Below, piece by piece: positions 1 through 12,424 of a stretch of DNA of 64,000 nt. This DNA comes from Undaria pinnatifida (taxonomy: Eukaryota; Sar; Phaeophyceae; Laminariales; Alariaceae): positions 2,329,415-2,393,414 of the forward strand of contig JABAKD010000013.1 in the NCBI GenBank assembly GCA_012845835.1, read 5' to 3'. Position 1 is the stretch's first letter, and each line of letters starts with the position of its first letter. The notes beneath the pieces were generated by a model that saw nothing but the letters and a program-made list of their open reading frames with translations, did not search any database and was not told where the DNA came from. The position numbers and the translations under genes were made by a program.

Positions 1-890
1 CTTACGGCTGACTTGGCTGGACTTGGCGGGTACTTATATTATTATAAAAATTAAAAATACAATCCAGCTGTGAGATCGAATATTTCGTCGAAACTCATTC
101 TTGCACGCTGTGTGACTCCGATACGTGTATATTACTCGGTGTGTCCCCATTTACGATATAGGTCGGCGACTCCCCTTAGAACTAGCTTGTGCCAGGGCCA
201 ACAGGGTGATGTTAATCACTCTGTGCACGGAAACTACTAAACCCGTTTTTGACAGGGACAAAATCTGACGGCTGTGGAATGCACCAGCTTAACATGTACA
301 TCCTGATATTAAACCAGGTAGCAATTAGTTGGGCAGCGAAGCAAAGCCAACGAACTGACAAGAGTACTTATTACTAAAAAAATACGTGTTGAGCCACAAA
401 CGCCCCAGTCAACTCAGCACCTCATCACACGCAACTAACTGAAATACCTACCAGGTAGCCAACTACCAACAAAATACTAGTCCGCGACTTACAGCCCGCC
501 AACTCAGAGCCCTGTGAACCCCTTTGCGGCTAGAGCGGGAATACACGTGAAAACAAAAACGGCGATTATAGCCATGGCCACATGAAGCCGCCGGGGATAC
601 AGGGGCGGGGGACGAGTCCAACGTACAGTGCATGGAGCTGTGACAAACACGTGCGCAGCACCGTGATACTCGTGCAGCTGCACGCCCTTCCAAGACGCTT
701 GAGAACATTGCACTATTTACAGTCGGGTGTATACCGAATACAGTAAGCGCCCCCTTAAGGGGCCATACGAGTCGTAGTGCGTCAGGCTGGCATGGGCCCT
801 AATATTTCCGACGTCCGTTGAAACAACTGTCCCTTGTTCAGGGACCTGGTCCCGTAAAGTTAACCCGACCGTTTATTAGGTACTTCGGGG
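1..890. other. Intergenic or 3'-flanking DNA, no gene recognised
   Basis: Both strands carry only short open frames without recognisable domains. The part next to the Tudor-like gene is presumably its 3' untranslated or flanking region. Confidence 0.4.
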
Positions 891-1283
891 TCACACAGCT
901 TCTTGGTCGCAATCTCTGGGTCCCACATGAATAATAGCCACACGACACGGACACATGGACACATGCCTGATCAGGTACGGCTTGCTCTTGGTGTCATCGT
1001 AAAGCACGATCCGGCCGCTGTACCATTCATTATCCCCGTCCCAGTAAACCCGCACCCGAGACCCCACCATCTCCTCCGAGTCCTCCTCCCAGTTAGGGAA
1101 AGGGTTCACCGCGGGGGGCCTGCTCGGATCGCCACCTGCTCCTGGGACAGCCGCCTCCACAGTTGGGAAAACCACGGCTTTGTCTGGTGGTGGGGATTTC
1201 GTTCGAAGGTCGGTCGCCGCAGCCGCTGCTGGTGAAGGTGCTGGTGATGATGAACGCGAGGGGTTTCGATGTGGGGCGTTGGC
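891..1283 (-). CDS. Last exon of the Tudor-like gene (Tudor-like module)
   Basis: This is the most protein-like part of the gene. It reads in one frame from an acceptor after a long C tract, through a Pro/Ala/Ser linker (about residues 1-70 of the exon) to an acidic turn (NWEEDSEEM), and then the barrel with aromatic residues in VYWDGDNEWYSG. Aromatic residues at such positions form the methyl-ligand cage in the family. The exon closes with RDCDQEAV and TGA whether or not the optional 51-bp segment is removed. Confidence 0.6.
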   Translation of the reverse strand, partial: ANAPHRNPSRSSSPAPSPAAAAATDLRTKSPPPDKAVVFPTVEAAVPGAGGDPSRPPAVNPFPNWEEDSEEMVGSRVRVYWDGDNEWYSGRIVLYDDTKSKPYLIRHVSMCPCRVAIIHVGPRDCDQEAV

Positions 1284-3669
1284 CTGTTCAGGGGGGGGGG
1301 GGCGGGGGCGGAGGAGGGGGGAGGGGGGGGGGGGTTGTCGTCGTTTTTTGTGGTAGGTGGTGGAGGTGGTGTCATTGTCGTCGGTATTTCTTGCGCTTGG
1401 TGGTGCAGGTGACCTCGTCGGTGTTGTGTTGTTGTCGTTGGTGTTTGCGTTGTCGTTGGTGTTTTTGTAGTCACCGATGGACCACCCGGCAATCAGACAA
1501 TAGGTGGACTAATCGAGCGACCGGCCGGCCAACCGGCTGGCAGAACGACCAGTCGTTGCGACTAAGATCGACCGACCGGCCAATTGGTAGACTCACCCAA
1601 GGCTTGACTACGCCTGACTAACCGGGAAACATTGTGTGGCTTGATTTGATTCGACGATGGATCCGACCGCCCAACTGCCAACTGTTACACTCATCCAATG
1701 CCTGACTAAACGGCGCACACAAAACATTCGACGCCTTGATTTGATTCCATAGACGATTGAGATGGACATTGACGAGCGACTGTCCGGGTGACTGAGTCGT
1801 GGTTGCGACTTGCCAGCTTCGATAAAATCAGGGGAGGGAAGTTGGGAGGGAGGGAGGGAGGGAGGGAGGGAGGGACAACCGTCCTGTACCTTGATCTTCT
1901 TAGCATCGCCGCCGGTTACCGCGGCCGCCTTCCTCTTAACGTCCCCCTTTTGGCTTTGCCCCGCGGCAACCTCCCGCTCAGCCTCCTTGCCCTCCTTCCT
2001 CCCTCCTCCCTCCTTCTTTGCGCCGGCCGCAGACCCCTTGCTATCCCCAGGCGCAGCACTTTTCGACGCCGGGGGAGAAGGCGACGCCCTACCTGCACTT
2101 GCTGACCCTCCCTTCGCCCCAGTCCCAGACTTTCCGGAACCACCATCAGTAGCAGAAACCGCAGCAGACGGTTTTGCCTCGCGCGCACCGGGAGATGCCG
2201 ATCTGGATTTCTCCCTTGGCCGCTTCAGCGATGGGGAGGCGCGGCCGGAGCTGTCCTTAGCCCCCTTGTTGCTGTTATCGCCGCCGCGGTTGCCACCGCT
2301 GCCGCCACCGCCGCCGCTTCTGCCGCTGCTGCCGCTACCGCCCCCGTTACTGCTCCCGCTGCCACCGAAGCTTGACTTGATGCCATCGCCATCTCGTTCT
2401 CCTTTTCTCTTATTTTTCGCCTGGGCCGTCGCCGCTGACGGCGGGGGGGGTTTTCCGGCACGGCGAGCAGCGGCAGCTGCAGCTGCAGCAGCATAAGTAG
2501 ATCCACCAGCACCGCCAGCACCACCACCACCGCCGCCGCCACCCTCACGGGCTCCGCTTCCACCGCCTTCGCGGCCCCCACTGCCACCAGCACCGCCACC
2601 GCTACCGCCGCCTCTGTCAGACGACGGTTTCGTTGACGACGACTGTGACTTAAGGGAAGAAGACGAAGGCTTCGGTAAAGACGAAGGCTTCGGTAAAGAC
2701 GAAGGCTTGGTTGAAGATGACTGTGCCTTAATTGAAGAAGACGACGGTGACTTCGTCAAAGACGGCGTCTTCGTTGAAGGCGGCTGCGACTTCAGTGAAG
2801 AAGACGACGGTGACTTCGTTAAAGACGACGGCGACTTCGTCGCCGACGAAAGTTGTGCCTTCGCAGAAGACGACGGTGACTTCGCCAAAGAAGACTGTGA
2901 TTTCATAAACGACGATGGCGACTTGGATGACATCGACGGTGACTTAATTGAAGACAACGACTGTGACTTCGTTGAAGACGAATGTGACTTCATTGAAGAC
3001 GATGGCGACTTCGTTGAAGACGACGACGGCGACTTTGCTGAAGACGACTGCGACTTTGTTAAAAAGGACGATGGTGAATTGTTTAAAGACGATTGCGACT
3101 TTGTTGAAGACGACGGTTTCATCGACGTCATCGAATGCGACGGCGGCGAAGACGAAGGAGACTTTCGACCGCCGCCGCCGTACCCCTTCCCGGAACCCGA
3201 CGACCCCTTCTTCGCCCCCATCCCGCCCATCCCTGCCATCGCCGCCATCACCGCCGCCGCTTCCTCCTCGTCTCGCCCCATGCGGCTCCCATTGGGGGAG
3301 GTCCCCTTCCCCGCCCTCCCCGGGTGGGAAACGGAGCTTCCATAACCTCTGCCCTCATCACCATCGCGGCCGCTACCGCTGCCGCCGCCCCCACCACGGT
3401 TATCTCGGCCGCTGCTAGGGTGCGACCACGAGGAACCGCGAGCGTGCGAACCCGATGAAGAAAACGTCGCTAACGGCAAATTGGAAACCCCACCGCCAGG
3501 GGGTGCTCGTAACCGCTCCGCAACGGATGTTGACCATACCCCGCGTGGGTTCGACCCTGCTCCGCCCGCTGCTCCCGCTCGATCCCCCGTTCGATCACCC
3601 ACCCGATCCACTTCCGTCCCTGCGGAGGGTCTACCGGGCCCTGACGACCCCTTTCGAGCTTCCGCCCTG
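891..3669 (-). CDS. Tudor-like protein with long KSPSSS-type low-complexity region (5' end unresolved)
   Basis: Two minus-strand exons join in phase 0. The upstream exon (3,669 down to 1,891) follows a pyrimidine-rich acceptor and ends at codons for AKKIK before a GTACAG donor. The second (1,283 down to 891) follows a C-rich tract ending in CAG and stops at TGA. The first exon is Gly/Ser-rich and then carries dozens of degenerate KSPSSS / KSQSSS units (about 2,640-3,160), then poly-Ala and Lys-rich stretches. The second carries a small barrel-like motif, VGSRVRVYWDGDNEWYSGRI, followed by VLYDDTKSKPYLI, typical of Tudor/Agenet-type readers of methylated residues. A 51-bp segment beginning GCATGT near the end could be spliced out without changing frame. 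The basic, Ser-rich tract suggests a nuclear, phosphorylatable protein; this is inference. The initiating exon was not found. Low complexity makes the exon extent less sure than the Tudor-like exon. Confidence 0.6.
1846..1875. repeat. (GGGA)n microsatellite in an intron
   Basis: About seven GGGA/GGAG units lie just downstream of the donor of the long low-complexity exon, within the intron on the minus strand. Confidence 0.85.
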
Positions 3670-5198
3670 CTTCATAACAACAAAGAACAAGCACATACAC
3701 GAAAAGGGCGATTCAAATACGAGTGTTTATCGCTTGACCCTCAACTTCGATAATATTGTCGGTGTGAAGCAGTTTTGACGATATAGGTTGATACGCAGTC
3801 CACCCAAACTGCTCATATGTCTGATAGGGCTGGATCCTGTTGGAGGAGTACCCACCTGTTTGCGATAACGTATAATACTTCGAACTAGGGTGGGATCATT
3901 CTCGCAGCGGTATGATAGTCTACAAGGGTTGGATTCCAGTCCCAGATATATTTTCATCATTTTGTCGCGGCCCGGCCAAGGTGTATATGTAGTGCCGTAC
4001 TCTGTATCATGAAATAAACCATGCAGCGGGAGTGGACGCGTGCCGGAGTTTACAGAGTAGAACCGCGTTCGTACTGCTGAGAGAGTTGCCACGCTACAGG
4101 TATGAGAACAACCACAATAAGAGCTGTTACGATGCATGTACCCTTGAATATATGATGACAGTTCCGTTTGAAGCTCGAAGGTGTGGTGTTGCGGACCAAC
4201 TACCGCCATCGAAACGCGAACTCCGCTCGTCACTCGTCGCACGCCTCAAGGATTCAAGAGATCAGAGAAGGTCACCGTGTCACCATCACCAAGGAATATC
4301 CCGTATCGTGCCGTAGCGTACTGTTGAATGATCGTGTTGTGGCTGGGTCCAAGTACTGCCATCGAAACGCGAACTCCGCTCGTCACTCGTCGCACGCCTT
4401 AAGGATTCAAGAGATCAGAGAAGGTCATCGTGTCACCGCCACCAAGGAATGTCCCGTATCGTGCCGTAGCGTACTGTTGAATGATTGTGTTGTGGCTGGG
4501 TGCTGCATACGGCTGTGTACAGCAGCAGTAACGCATAGTATAACGCATAGTATAATATAGGGCGAATACCGTGTTGAATAATGTACCATGCTGTGCCAGG
4601 CACACGTCTTGTTGTGCAATGCCATACCGAATTGAACCACCGTGTCTTATCCTGCTGAAGAAATAATCATCGTCGCTTCTAAAGTGTTTCTGCGTGTTAT
4701 TGTGTGAGGGGAAAAATCAAAGACCTGTTCGTATATACTGTAGTAGTTCATGTTATAGTTACTGCGCAGTCTAACATATCGACAAGACTGCACCACGTGG
4801 CTGGGTGCAAGTACTTGGGGATAGTCTGGCATAATAGCTGCAGTGCAAGGGCCTAACATGGCTGTGATGCAAAAATATACAACACGCCATGTCCAAGTAG
4901 TTTGTACCAAAACGGGGGTGCAGTTTCATAATTTCACGGCTGCTGTTATGTTTCGTTATCATGCAACATAGATATCGGTATACTGGTATCCGCTAAACCA
5001 CTACGAGTGTAGGCAGTACTACAAATAACACCCGCCACGAACCGCTGTTGTGTAACGCTGCATCTGCCGTCCAAATATTACTGGCGAGCTTTTACTCAGG
5101 GTGTAGACTGCTCGCGTTCCTGGAGTTCAATGCGTAACATACACCAGGTACCACAAAACAGTATGGAAGCGAAGCCGCCGGCCTTTCTCGCAAGACGC
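3670..5198. other. Upstream region of the Tudor-like gene; no exon recognised
   Basis: The missing 5' exon(s) of the minus-strand gene should lie here or further right, but no convincing start with a phase-compatible donor was found. The stretch contains a 153-bp tandem duplication and otherwise unremarkable sequence. Confidence 0.4.
4199..4504. repeat. 153-bp tandem duplication, two copies
   Basis: Two nearly identical units (4,199-4,351 and 4,352-4,504) share blocks such as CCATCGAAACGCGAACTCCG and GTGTTGTGGCTGGGT with few substitutions, so the duplication is recent. A short related fragment (GTGGCTGGGTGCAAGTACT) recurs near 4,797. Confidence 0.9.
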
Positions 5199-5915
5199 TA
5201 CAAGCTGGGCCGGCCAAGAAACCCATAATCCGTCAGTCGGGCATATCTTTTGAACGACAGTGACCCACTGCAAACTGAGCATATCCTCGTAATCAGCTAC
5301 ATACGGTGGTCATTTTAAGCCCTCCAGCTTGAGAATCTGCCAAGTTGGTGCCGAAAAAAGTGGTTGCTACTCACGTCTCCTAGTTTGAGCATTTTTTTCA
5401 TGATTTTTCTTGTGTTGCTTTTTCTAAATTGCTCGAAATACAACGTGGATGGAATTGGCTAAATTTTTCTGGGCATGTACATTTTGGGACGAGGAGTAGG
5501 GACATATGCGTTTCATTTCATGGGCCACTTTCGTTCGAAAGTTATGGATGAATCCCTGAAATATATGTAAATTTGTATGCAGAGGCCCTTCGGTGGAAAC
5601 TTGGTCATGCACCTCTCAATTTTTGAAGTTAGGACCTGAAATTTTGACACGTGATTTGGACCAAGCTCACCAAAACAGTACGTGACGAACTCGAAAAAAA
5701 AAAAAAATGGCCGACATATGGCCGGCCAAAAGTTTTCCAAAATCATGAAATTGATGAAAAGTCAACGGATTTTTTTCTTCTTTTTTAGTTCGCCAAGTAC
5801 TGTTTTGGTGAGCTTGGTCCAAATCACGTGTCAAAATTAAGGTCCGAACTCGAAAAAATAAACGCAGCACAGCGATATTGACTTGTTTTGAGCGTCTTGG
5901 CCGGCCCAGCTTGTA
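5199..5915. mobile_element. Non-autonomous TIR transposon, TA-flanked (717 bp)
   Basis: The ends are a perfect inverted repeat including the flanking dinucleotide: TA + CAAGCTGGGCCGGCCAAGA at 5,199 and its reverse complement at 5,895-5,915. A second internal foldback pairs 5,639-5,693 with 5,787-5,839, around the block GACCAAGCTCACCAAAACAG. No transposase-like frame is present. TA flanks suggest the Tc1/mariner style of integration. The same terminal motif family occurs at 20,523-20,540, 21,921 and 24,072. Confidence 0.8.
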
Positions 5916-6379
5916 CAGTGTTCCTTGCTCCTCATTCGCAACACGAGAAAGGGGGGGATGTGGTCAGGCCACTACTGCCGTGCTCAGGTGCTACAGCAGA
6001 ACCCACCCGTTATCACGAGCTAAGAGAGTTTCTAGTTTACGATGGCGCCAAGAAAAAAGGGGAAAAATTCCAGCCTCGCGTGCTCGAATCTCCGAAAAAG
6101 AACAAACCGACGAACGGTCAAGTCTTAAATTCCACCATCCTCTGGAACAACAGCAGTACTGTAGTGGCAGGAGCAGCAGGTGCCATGGGAACGCTTCCAA
6201 CCAACAAATGAAGTATTGACGTCAGGAAACCATATCCACAGCACGAGCTCCTAGCGACACCCATAGCTTCCTACTGCTGTATATGAATGAATTATTTATA
6301 CGTTAAATAATGCTTAAATATTCGGATGTTGCATCGTGTTGGCAAGTGAAGTGCAACAGAGAGATGGAGGTTGTAGAAC

Positions 6380-7180
6380 AAGCATGTCGGTTGACGGCAC
6401 TCTTGCCTCTTGACGGACGCTCATCAAGGACACGTCCGCCAAGGAATTCATCACAAACTATTAGCCCACACTATAAATTAACATGTCTGTTGACGGATGG
6501 CCGTCAACGAGATCCGCCATAGAAATCGGTTGACGGCACTGTTGCCCCTTGACATACGGCAGTCAAGGAACTCCCCCGACAACAAAAAATACCTGGTAGC
6601 ATATCAAGTCTAAAGATGCCTCGAGGAACCTACCACCAAATACGTATGTCGATGACGGCACTATCATCTTGCCCCCTTGACGAGCAGCCGTCCAGGAACC
6701 CCCTACTAACACTAACATATAAAGTCCAAAGAGGCCTTGAGGAACCCACGAAATACTATGTCGGTTGGCGACATTTTGCCCCTAACGGACAGCCATCAAG
6801 GACGTCCGTCAAGGACACCCGTCAAGGACATCCGTCATGGAATTACACCAATCTATCAATAGTAAATGCTGCATACTAATATTCCGGTTGACAGTACTTC
6901 TTGCCTCTTGACGGCAAGTTCTCAAGAAAATCGGTCAAGATGTTCGGTTGACACCAATGCGTCAAAATAATCCCTTTAAGAAACAGATAAGTTTGAAGAG
7001 GCCTTGAGGCGCCCACCAACAAATATGTCGGCGGACGGCTCTGTTGCTTCTTCAAGGACAGCATCAAGGACACCCGTCACGGAAATTTACCACACCAATC
7101 TACGTTTGTCTGCAGTACTATTAATACTACTGCTGTATACTAGTTGTATAGTAGGGTGTCGGTTGACGGCACTTTTTTCT
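6380..7180. repeat. Degenerate minisatellite, units of about 110-140 bp
   Basis: The motif GTCGGTTGACGGCACT, followed by TTGCC, CTTGACGG and TCAAGGA, recurs with decay at about 6,388, 6,526, 6,648, 6,760, 6,885, 7,026 and 7,160. Two linker blocks (AAAGAGGCCTTGAGGAACCCAC-like and CACCAATCTA-like) also recur. There is no coding signal. Confidence 0.75.
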
Positions 7181-10154
7181 GCTTCACTGATCGTCAGCTC
7201 TTGCACGCCAGCGAACATCAATCGCCAACCCACTCCTTCGGCGCGCAAAAACAAAAAGAAAACGCCGCCATGAAAACGACGTGAGCAGGAACCCACTTCT
7301 TCTCTTTCGCGCTTTAGCCTTTGTTCATTTTAATTCGCGCTTTCATCCCGCATAATCGTTGTGGTTCGTATTTCGTACTCGTACGTCGGTACCTCTAATA
7401 TAGGTTGCGTAGACCGCGTAGACTTCTAAATAGTTTTCAGTGCAATTTGCACGAAGAGTCGACCTTATTAGAAGTTTGAAGGTTCCCACGTACCAGTATC
7501 ATTACCGTGCCTTGGCGTGACGTTGGATGCAGTATGTCTAAGGCGCTATCGCTACAAGTAGTCGCTACGTACTCAAAATCTCGCGCCGAAAACCAAAGAC
7601 GAAATATTGCCAGTTCGGCCACTCGTAGTACGAGAACAATGATCACGAGAGTCAACATATGTAGGAATACCAGGGATTGTCTGCACATCCGCTCGCAGTA
7701 CGAAAACGACTATCACAGAGTACATTAGAGAGTCCACATGCGGAGAATAAAATGGATGCAGCAGTGGTGAACTAATAAGAGCTAACATGAACAGCTGACC
7801 AGCGAAACGTGATCATATTTAACCCGTACGTACGTACGTACCAGGTATGATAAATATGTATAACTGCTGTGACCACGGACTTGATTATGCGAGTTGATGT
7901 GAGAACGTGAGAATAACAACAACAAACAATAACAACAACCGTTTCTTTTTCGAACGTTTTTTGTTGAAAAACCGAGTTCCCAGAACAAACGAGCAGCACG
8001 TATGATTGCAGAGTACCATCAGTACGTCTTGCACTGGATGAGCATCAGCAGCAGAAGGCGATGCAAACAGTCCAGAGACGCCAACGCCAACGCAAGGGTA
8101 AGCGTTTGAGGTCGGTACAGCTCATAGGGTTGCCGAAGAAGTGCATGCCGACTCATTTTCCTAAGACCGTCTATAACATCAGGGGAAAGCAACGCCCGCA
8201 CTGCTCGAGTGCAACGCTGGCTTGACTTTCGACGAGATTTTAAAAAAACAAAAAACGACGACGGCGGCGGCGGGTTTGCGAGAGGCAGGATTTTTCAAAC
8301 GCATCGAGCATGATAAAAGCAGGTCACTCGCAGGCGCGCAGCAGCGTAGCAGAAGCAGAGTGCCGCGGAAGGTGCGGCAGCACTGGCACTGCCTGTGCGA
8401 CGTTCTCTCCCCTCCCCCTTCCTGGGCAGATTGGAAGCGTGGCGCGTTCGAGAGGAGGAAGTGCGCCACCCTGAGAAGCTCTTGCACTCGGAAAATAGAA
8501 GCACTTGTACATCAAAAGCAGCATGATGATATCGTGTACGATGAGTGCTACTCGTACGATGTACAAGCAGGTTATACCCTTTGGGTACGTACTTTCGGGC
8601 AGGTTGGGTGCAACAAAATAGCGAACAAGGCCATTGTTAAGTTGCCAACGTGTACCGTCTACAGGCTCAACCACACGGTTTCTTGGCTGTGGTTGGCACG
8701 ACAGACACGCCTACACACCTGGGCTGGTCTTGAGCATCCTCGCGAGAGCCGCTGGAAGGCCGTACGGGCCTTCTCTCCCCGCTCTCCATCCTCCTTTTTT
8801 CCCTGGTCACACTTTATGGCACTTTTCAAAAGTGAGAAGGCCGCCGGCTTCCGGACACCAGCAGGCCCTCTGTCCTGCCTCTCAGCACCCAACTCGTGCT
8901 CCGAAACAGCTCGAAACGCTGTCGGACACGGTCTACAGGCAAACAAGCGACCGCCCGTGCCGAAGTCCCTCTTACCCGGTTCCCGGATATAACGCCGAGA
9001 GCGGAAACCCACGGGGTTTCACGAAGTTTGGCAGGCGTTTATGTCTTGGAAGCGCGGCCCATCGGGAAGCACATAAAGACAGGTCCGTGAGGCTGCTACT
9101 GCGCGTTGTGTTGTGGTCAACCAGCCACCACTCAGCTTGCAGGGTGATATTATTCATTGCTTCCCGCTCGTAGTTGGTTCCGGTGTCAACGTGTGCTCAG
9201 CGCGTGAGTTGCCATACCACAAGTAGTCACTAAATCCTCTCACCAACGCACTTCCCTTATTCAAGTCGCGATTCGCGTCGTGGGACCAAACAATCGCCAG
9301 AGAAGATGAGAGGGCTCATAGGCGGGGCCACTTGCTGCGGCTGTGTAGTAGTCGCCGCCATGGCTGGTGCTTCTTCTACTACTGCTTCTTTGCCAGTTCG
9401 GAGTGTTAAGGTGAGGTATGGTGGTGCATTGTACGTACAGCGATACGAGCAATGCGTTCACCATTGGCTAGTCAATGAACAGACACTACGTGCACGACGC
9501 ACGACTGCACCCTTCCGGAACAAAATGCACTCTTCATCTCGAAGGCCACAAGTATCAAAGGTCGATGCGAGCAGCAGCATCAGCAACATCAGCAGCGGCA
9601 CTACCCATGTGTTCGCAAATTAGGACCTACAGTCCACGTACGACGGCGGCTGCTGTGCTAGCGCTGTAAGCTCGTAAGATACGTCGCACAGGACCGGGCT
9701 ATTGCCCGCCCGGAGTCTTGAGTATTGTATGGTACGTGCGGTCGTTGCGTGGACACGACGGTAATAAAACACGAACATCTGAGCTACGATTGCCAGCGGA
9801 CCTCAATAATGATGTTCGACGTCGCTGTCTGTGTCGCAAACCCCATGGCTATTTTGTTTTTTAGTCGTGAGTGGCCTCTCGGCCGGACGTGCTTATTTAT
9901 GCACGACTTCAAGTCAAGCTTCAAGGCCGCTGGGAACACCCTCCATCCACGGGTTTCTGGTTTACTCTAATCTATACCTGGTGGTGTTTGTTTGGCGCGG
10001 TGCAGTCAATTACGCCGCATTTTCAACACGCTGCTTTCCGACCTTCAACTACCGGGTGCCTCAGAGACAGCGGGCCTTCACGCATAGTATTGCATCCACA
10101 GCAGCTCGTGGTTCTATTCAGATTGGCCGTCCGCATTTTTTCAACGGAGATCAG
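7181..10154. other. Gene-poor stretch, nothing recognised
   Basis: The longest frame (8,222-8,992, plus) shows no domain, repeat or splice logic. A (GTAC)n-like run lies at about 7,828-7,842. No RNA gene was seen. Confidence 0.35.
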
Positions 10155-10490
10155 CCGGTCGCCCCGGTAGTCTAGTGGTTACCCTCGAATACTATTGTTC
10201 TATTAATAGCGTTGGTCCTTGAGTTCGGTTCCCACCCTAGTGAGATTTTTACTTTATTTGCAACAATATAAAAAAAGGGATATAAAAAAGGGATCAACTG
10301 CTGATAGCGCCTATAAATAGTAGCGTGGGTAGGGACAATTCGACGCGAGTCGACGAGGGAAGAAAAATGTTGAATTATTTTCACGATAGAAATGAAGGCA
10401 CGCACCGTAGTGGGGAGGGGAGAGAAGGGCCTGCTATGTGACCCCGGATCTGCGTTTCTACCGGGAGGGGGCACGTAGTGCGAGGACAAT
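10155..10490 (+). mobile_element. tRNA-derived SINE, family A, full-length copy
   Basis: The head is tRNA-like: GCCCCGGTAGTCTAGTGGTT carries an A-box-like block and GAGTTCGGTTCCCACC a B-box-like block 50-60 bp later, as in an internal RNA polymerase III promoter. The unrelated body (GTCGACGAGGGAAGAAAAAT, then GTAGTGGGGAGG, then GACCCCGGATCTG) is shared with copies at 28,345-28,675, 28,208-28,330 and 20,680-20,835. The anticodon region is degraded, so it is not a working tRNA gene. Confidence 0.8.
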
Positions 10491-10799
10491 ACATGGGATG
10501 CAATGAAAAAAAAAAAAAAATGTACACCTCGACTTTGGGTTGCTGCAGCAGTGGTCGAAAATCTTCCAAATTCAGAAGACGCAACATGAAAATATACAGC
10601 AACCCCCAACTGAGCGTTTGCATTTCACACAAAGACTGGTACATATTGTCACAAGTAACCACATCCTGCGAAATTGAGCCACGCCCACAACTATGGGGTG
10701 CATGAGGGTGTCGGGTGCAGCGGGCAGCAGTCGTAGGAAGCCAGACATTACTCACGCGGTGATTTCGTGAGTCGCACTAGCCAGCAAGCACACCAAAAA

Positions 10800-11515
10800 G
10801 TCCGGGGCTTTCCACGGGCCAGGAGGTTTTCAAAAGTTCACGGGTCGGGTCGGGTCGGGTCAGGAGGTCCGGTCGGTGTAAGAGGTGTTGGAATCTCACA
10901 GGCCGGGTCGGGTGGGGTCAAGAAGTTTTGCTATCTCGCGGGTCGGCTCGGGTCGGGTCAAGAGGTTTTGAAATCTCGCGGGTGGGGTCGGGTCATGACC
11001 CGCAAGTTAAGGGCCATGTCACGGGTCGGGCCACTTTGACGCGAGAGTTGTTTTCTTCTGATTCGCGAATCCAACATATGGAAACGTTACCGCTTCCTGT
11101 CCAAGGTCCTCTGTGATGCTGATACTGCGTTTTGATCATATTCGTGCCTTGAAACGCCGCTCAATGTGTGTATTCATGTCCAGATCCATTCGTGTCCATT
11201 ACATCCAGTCCACATATCACTGCGAGGTACACAAGCACCGATTCAGTCATTTTAGAAGTGTCGACCGGCGGGTCGGGTCCAAGGGTCGAACCTGTCGGTC
11301 GGGACAAAAATTGTCGCGGATCAAGCCCAACCGACCCTCGACATGACCTGCATGTCATGGGTCGTGAGGAGCGTGGCGGGTCGGGTCAGGAGGTGTTCAA
11401 AATCTCTCAGGTCAGGTCGGGACGGGTCGTGAGGATGTGGAATCTCACGGGTTGGGTCGGGTCGAGTCAGGAGGTTGTGAAATCTCGCGGGTCGGGCGGG
11501 GTCAGATCAGGCGAT
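10800..11515. repeat. GGGTCGGGTC-type degenerate minisatellite
   Basis: Recurrent units of the form GAAATCTCGCGGGTCGGGTC followed by AGGAGGTTTT, about 35-50 bp each, occur in two blocks (10,806-11,037 and 11,268-11,510). Open frames here are repeat translations. Confidence 0.75.
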
Positions 11516-12420
11516 ATGAAAAGAAGGGAGGGTGTTTCCTCATGACAGACTCGACTCGACGGCGCTATTATGTGACTGACGCTGCAGCGCCCAAGAAACT
11601 GGGGCGCAAGGCGGAGGCGACATGACAGAGCTAGGGTGCTGCTCTGTGGGGGCTTGTCAGAGATGAAGAGGGCGGATTGCTCTGCTCTTCGCTCTATGAT
11701 CGGTGCTCACGTTCTGCTGTCCGCTGTCTGTGTGGTAGACAGGTGTATAGTGAAGTGTGTACAGTACTGTACCGCAGCCCTCTTTTCTAGTAAGATATCA
11801 GTAATGTTGCGGCGTTCTTTTTTCGGGGACGTGTCCTTCCGCGTACTATCTACCTACCACTCCGAACCTTTCGTTTGCTGAATGGTGACTGTATTTCCGC
11901 CCAGCGTGGTATTCCCCCCCGCCCACTATCCATTTCTTTGGTCCACGTAATTCCTCCCAACTATGATATTCGATATTCACAAGAGTCGCCTACCCCTACT
12001 CCCTCAGACTAACTCACCCCCCCCCTATCTCCTTCTCCACCCTGCCAAAACACACCAACGACAACCTCTGGCACTCCAATACTTTTGGAAACCGGGACAG
12101 ACGGAGGCGTTTCTTTCCACGCCGTTTAACCCGACGGTTGCCTCCCGGAAGCACGAGGCAGCTATATCGACCGGATGCCGAACTCGAAGCAACGCGGGAC
12201 ACTTCCCCTCTTATTCTTGGGTGACGGGGTTTAGCTCGGGTCGTCGGCAACGAGCCACGGAGGCGGTGGGGATGGCAGGGCGGGTAAATATGGTTGCAAC
12301 CGACCCTGAGACTGGGACTGCGACGGCGTCGGTGTTGCCAGGAAGTGGCGCAGCTCCTCCGTTGGCGAAGGTTAATGTTAAGCCCACCCGGCACGATTTG
12401 GGTGAGAGGAAGGGAAGACG
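11516..12420. other. Upstream flank of the IPMS gene; first exon unresolved
   Basis: A plus-strand frame from 11,963 runs through this region into the G-rich array. It includes an in-frame ATG at 12,271 and possible donors near 12,370-12,400, one of which (CGGCACGATTTGG then GTGAGA) is duplicated near 13,062. Any of these could belong to the missing first exon of isopropylmalate synthase, but none can be chosen from sequence alone. Confidence 0.25.
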
Positions 12421-12424
12421 TCAG

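Noticed and set aside
8222-8992. 256-codon plus-strand ORF
   Set aside because: Longest open frame in its area, but no domain, hydrophobic pattern or codon regularity was seen, and overlapping frames on both strands are equally open.
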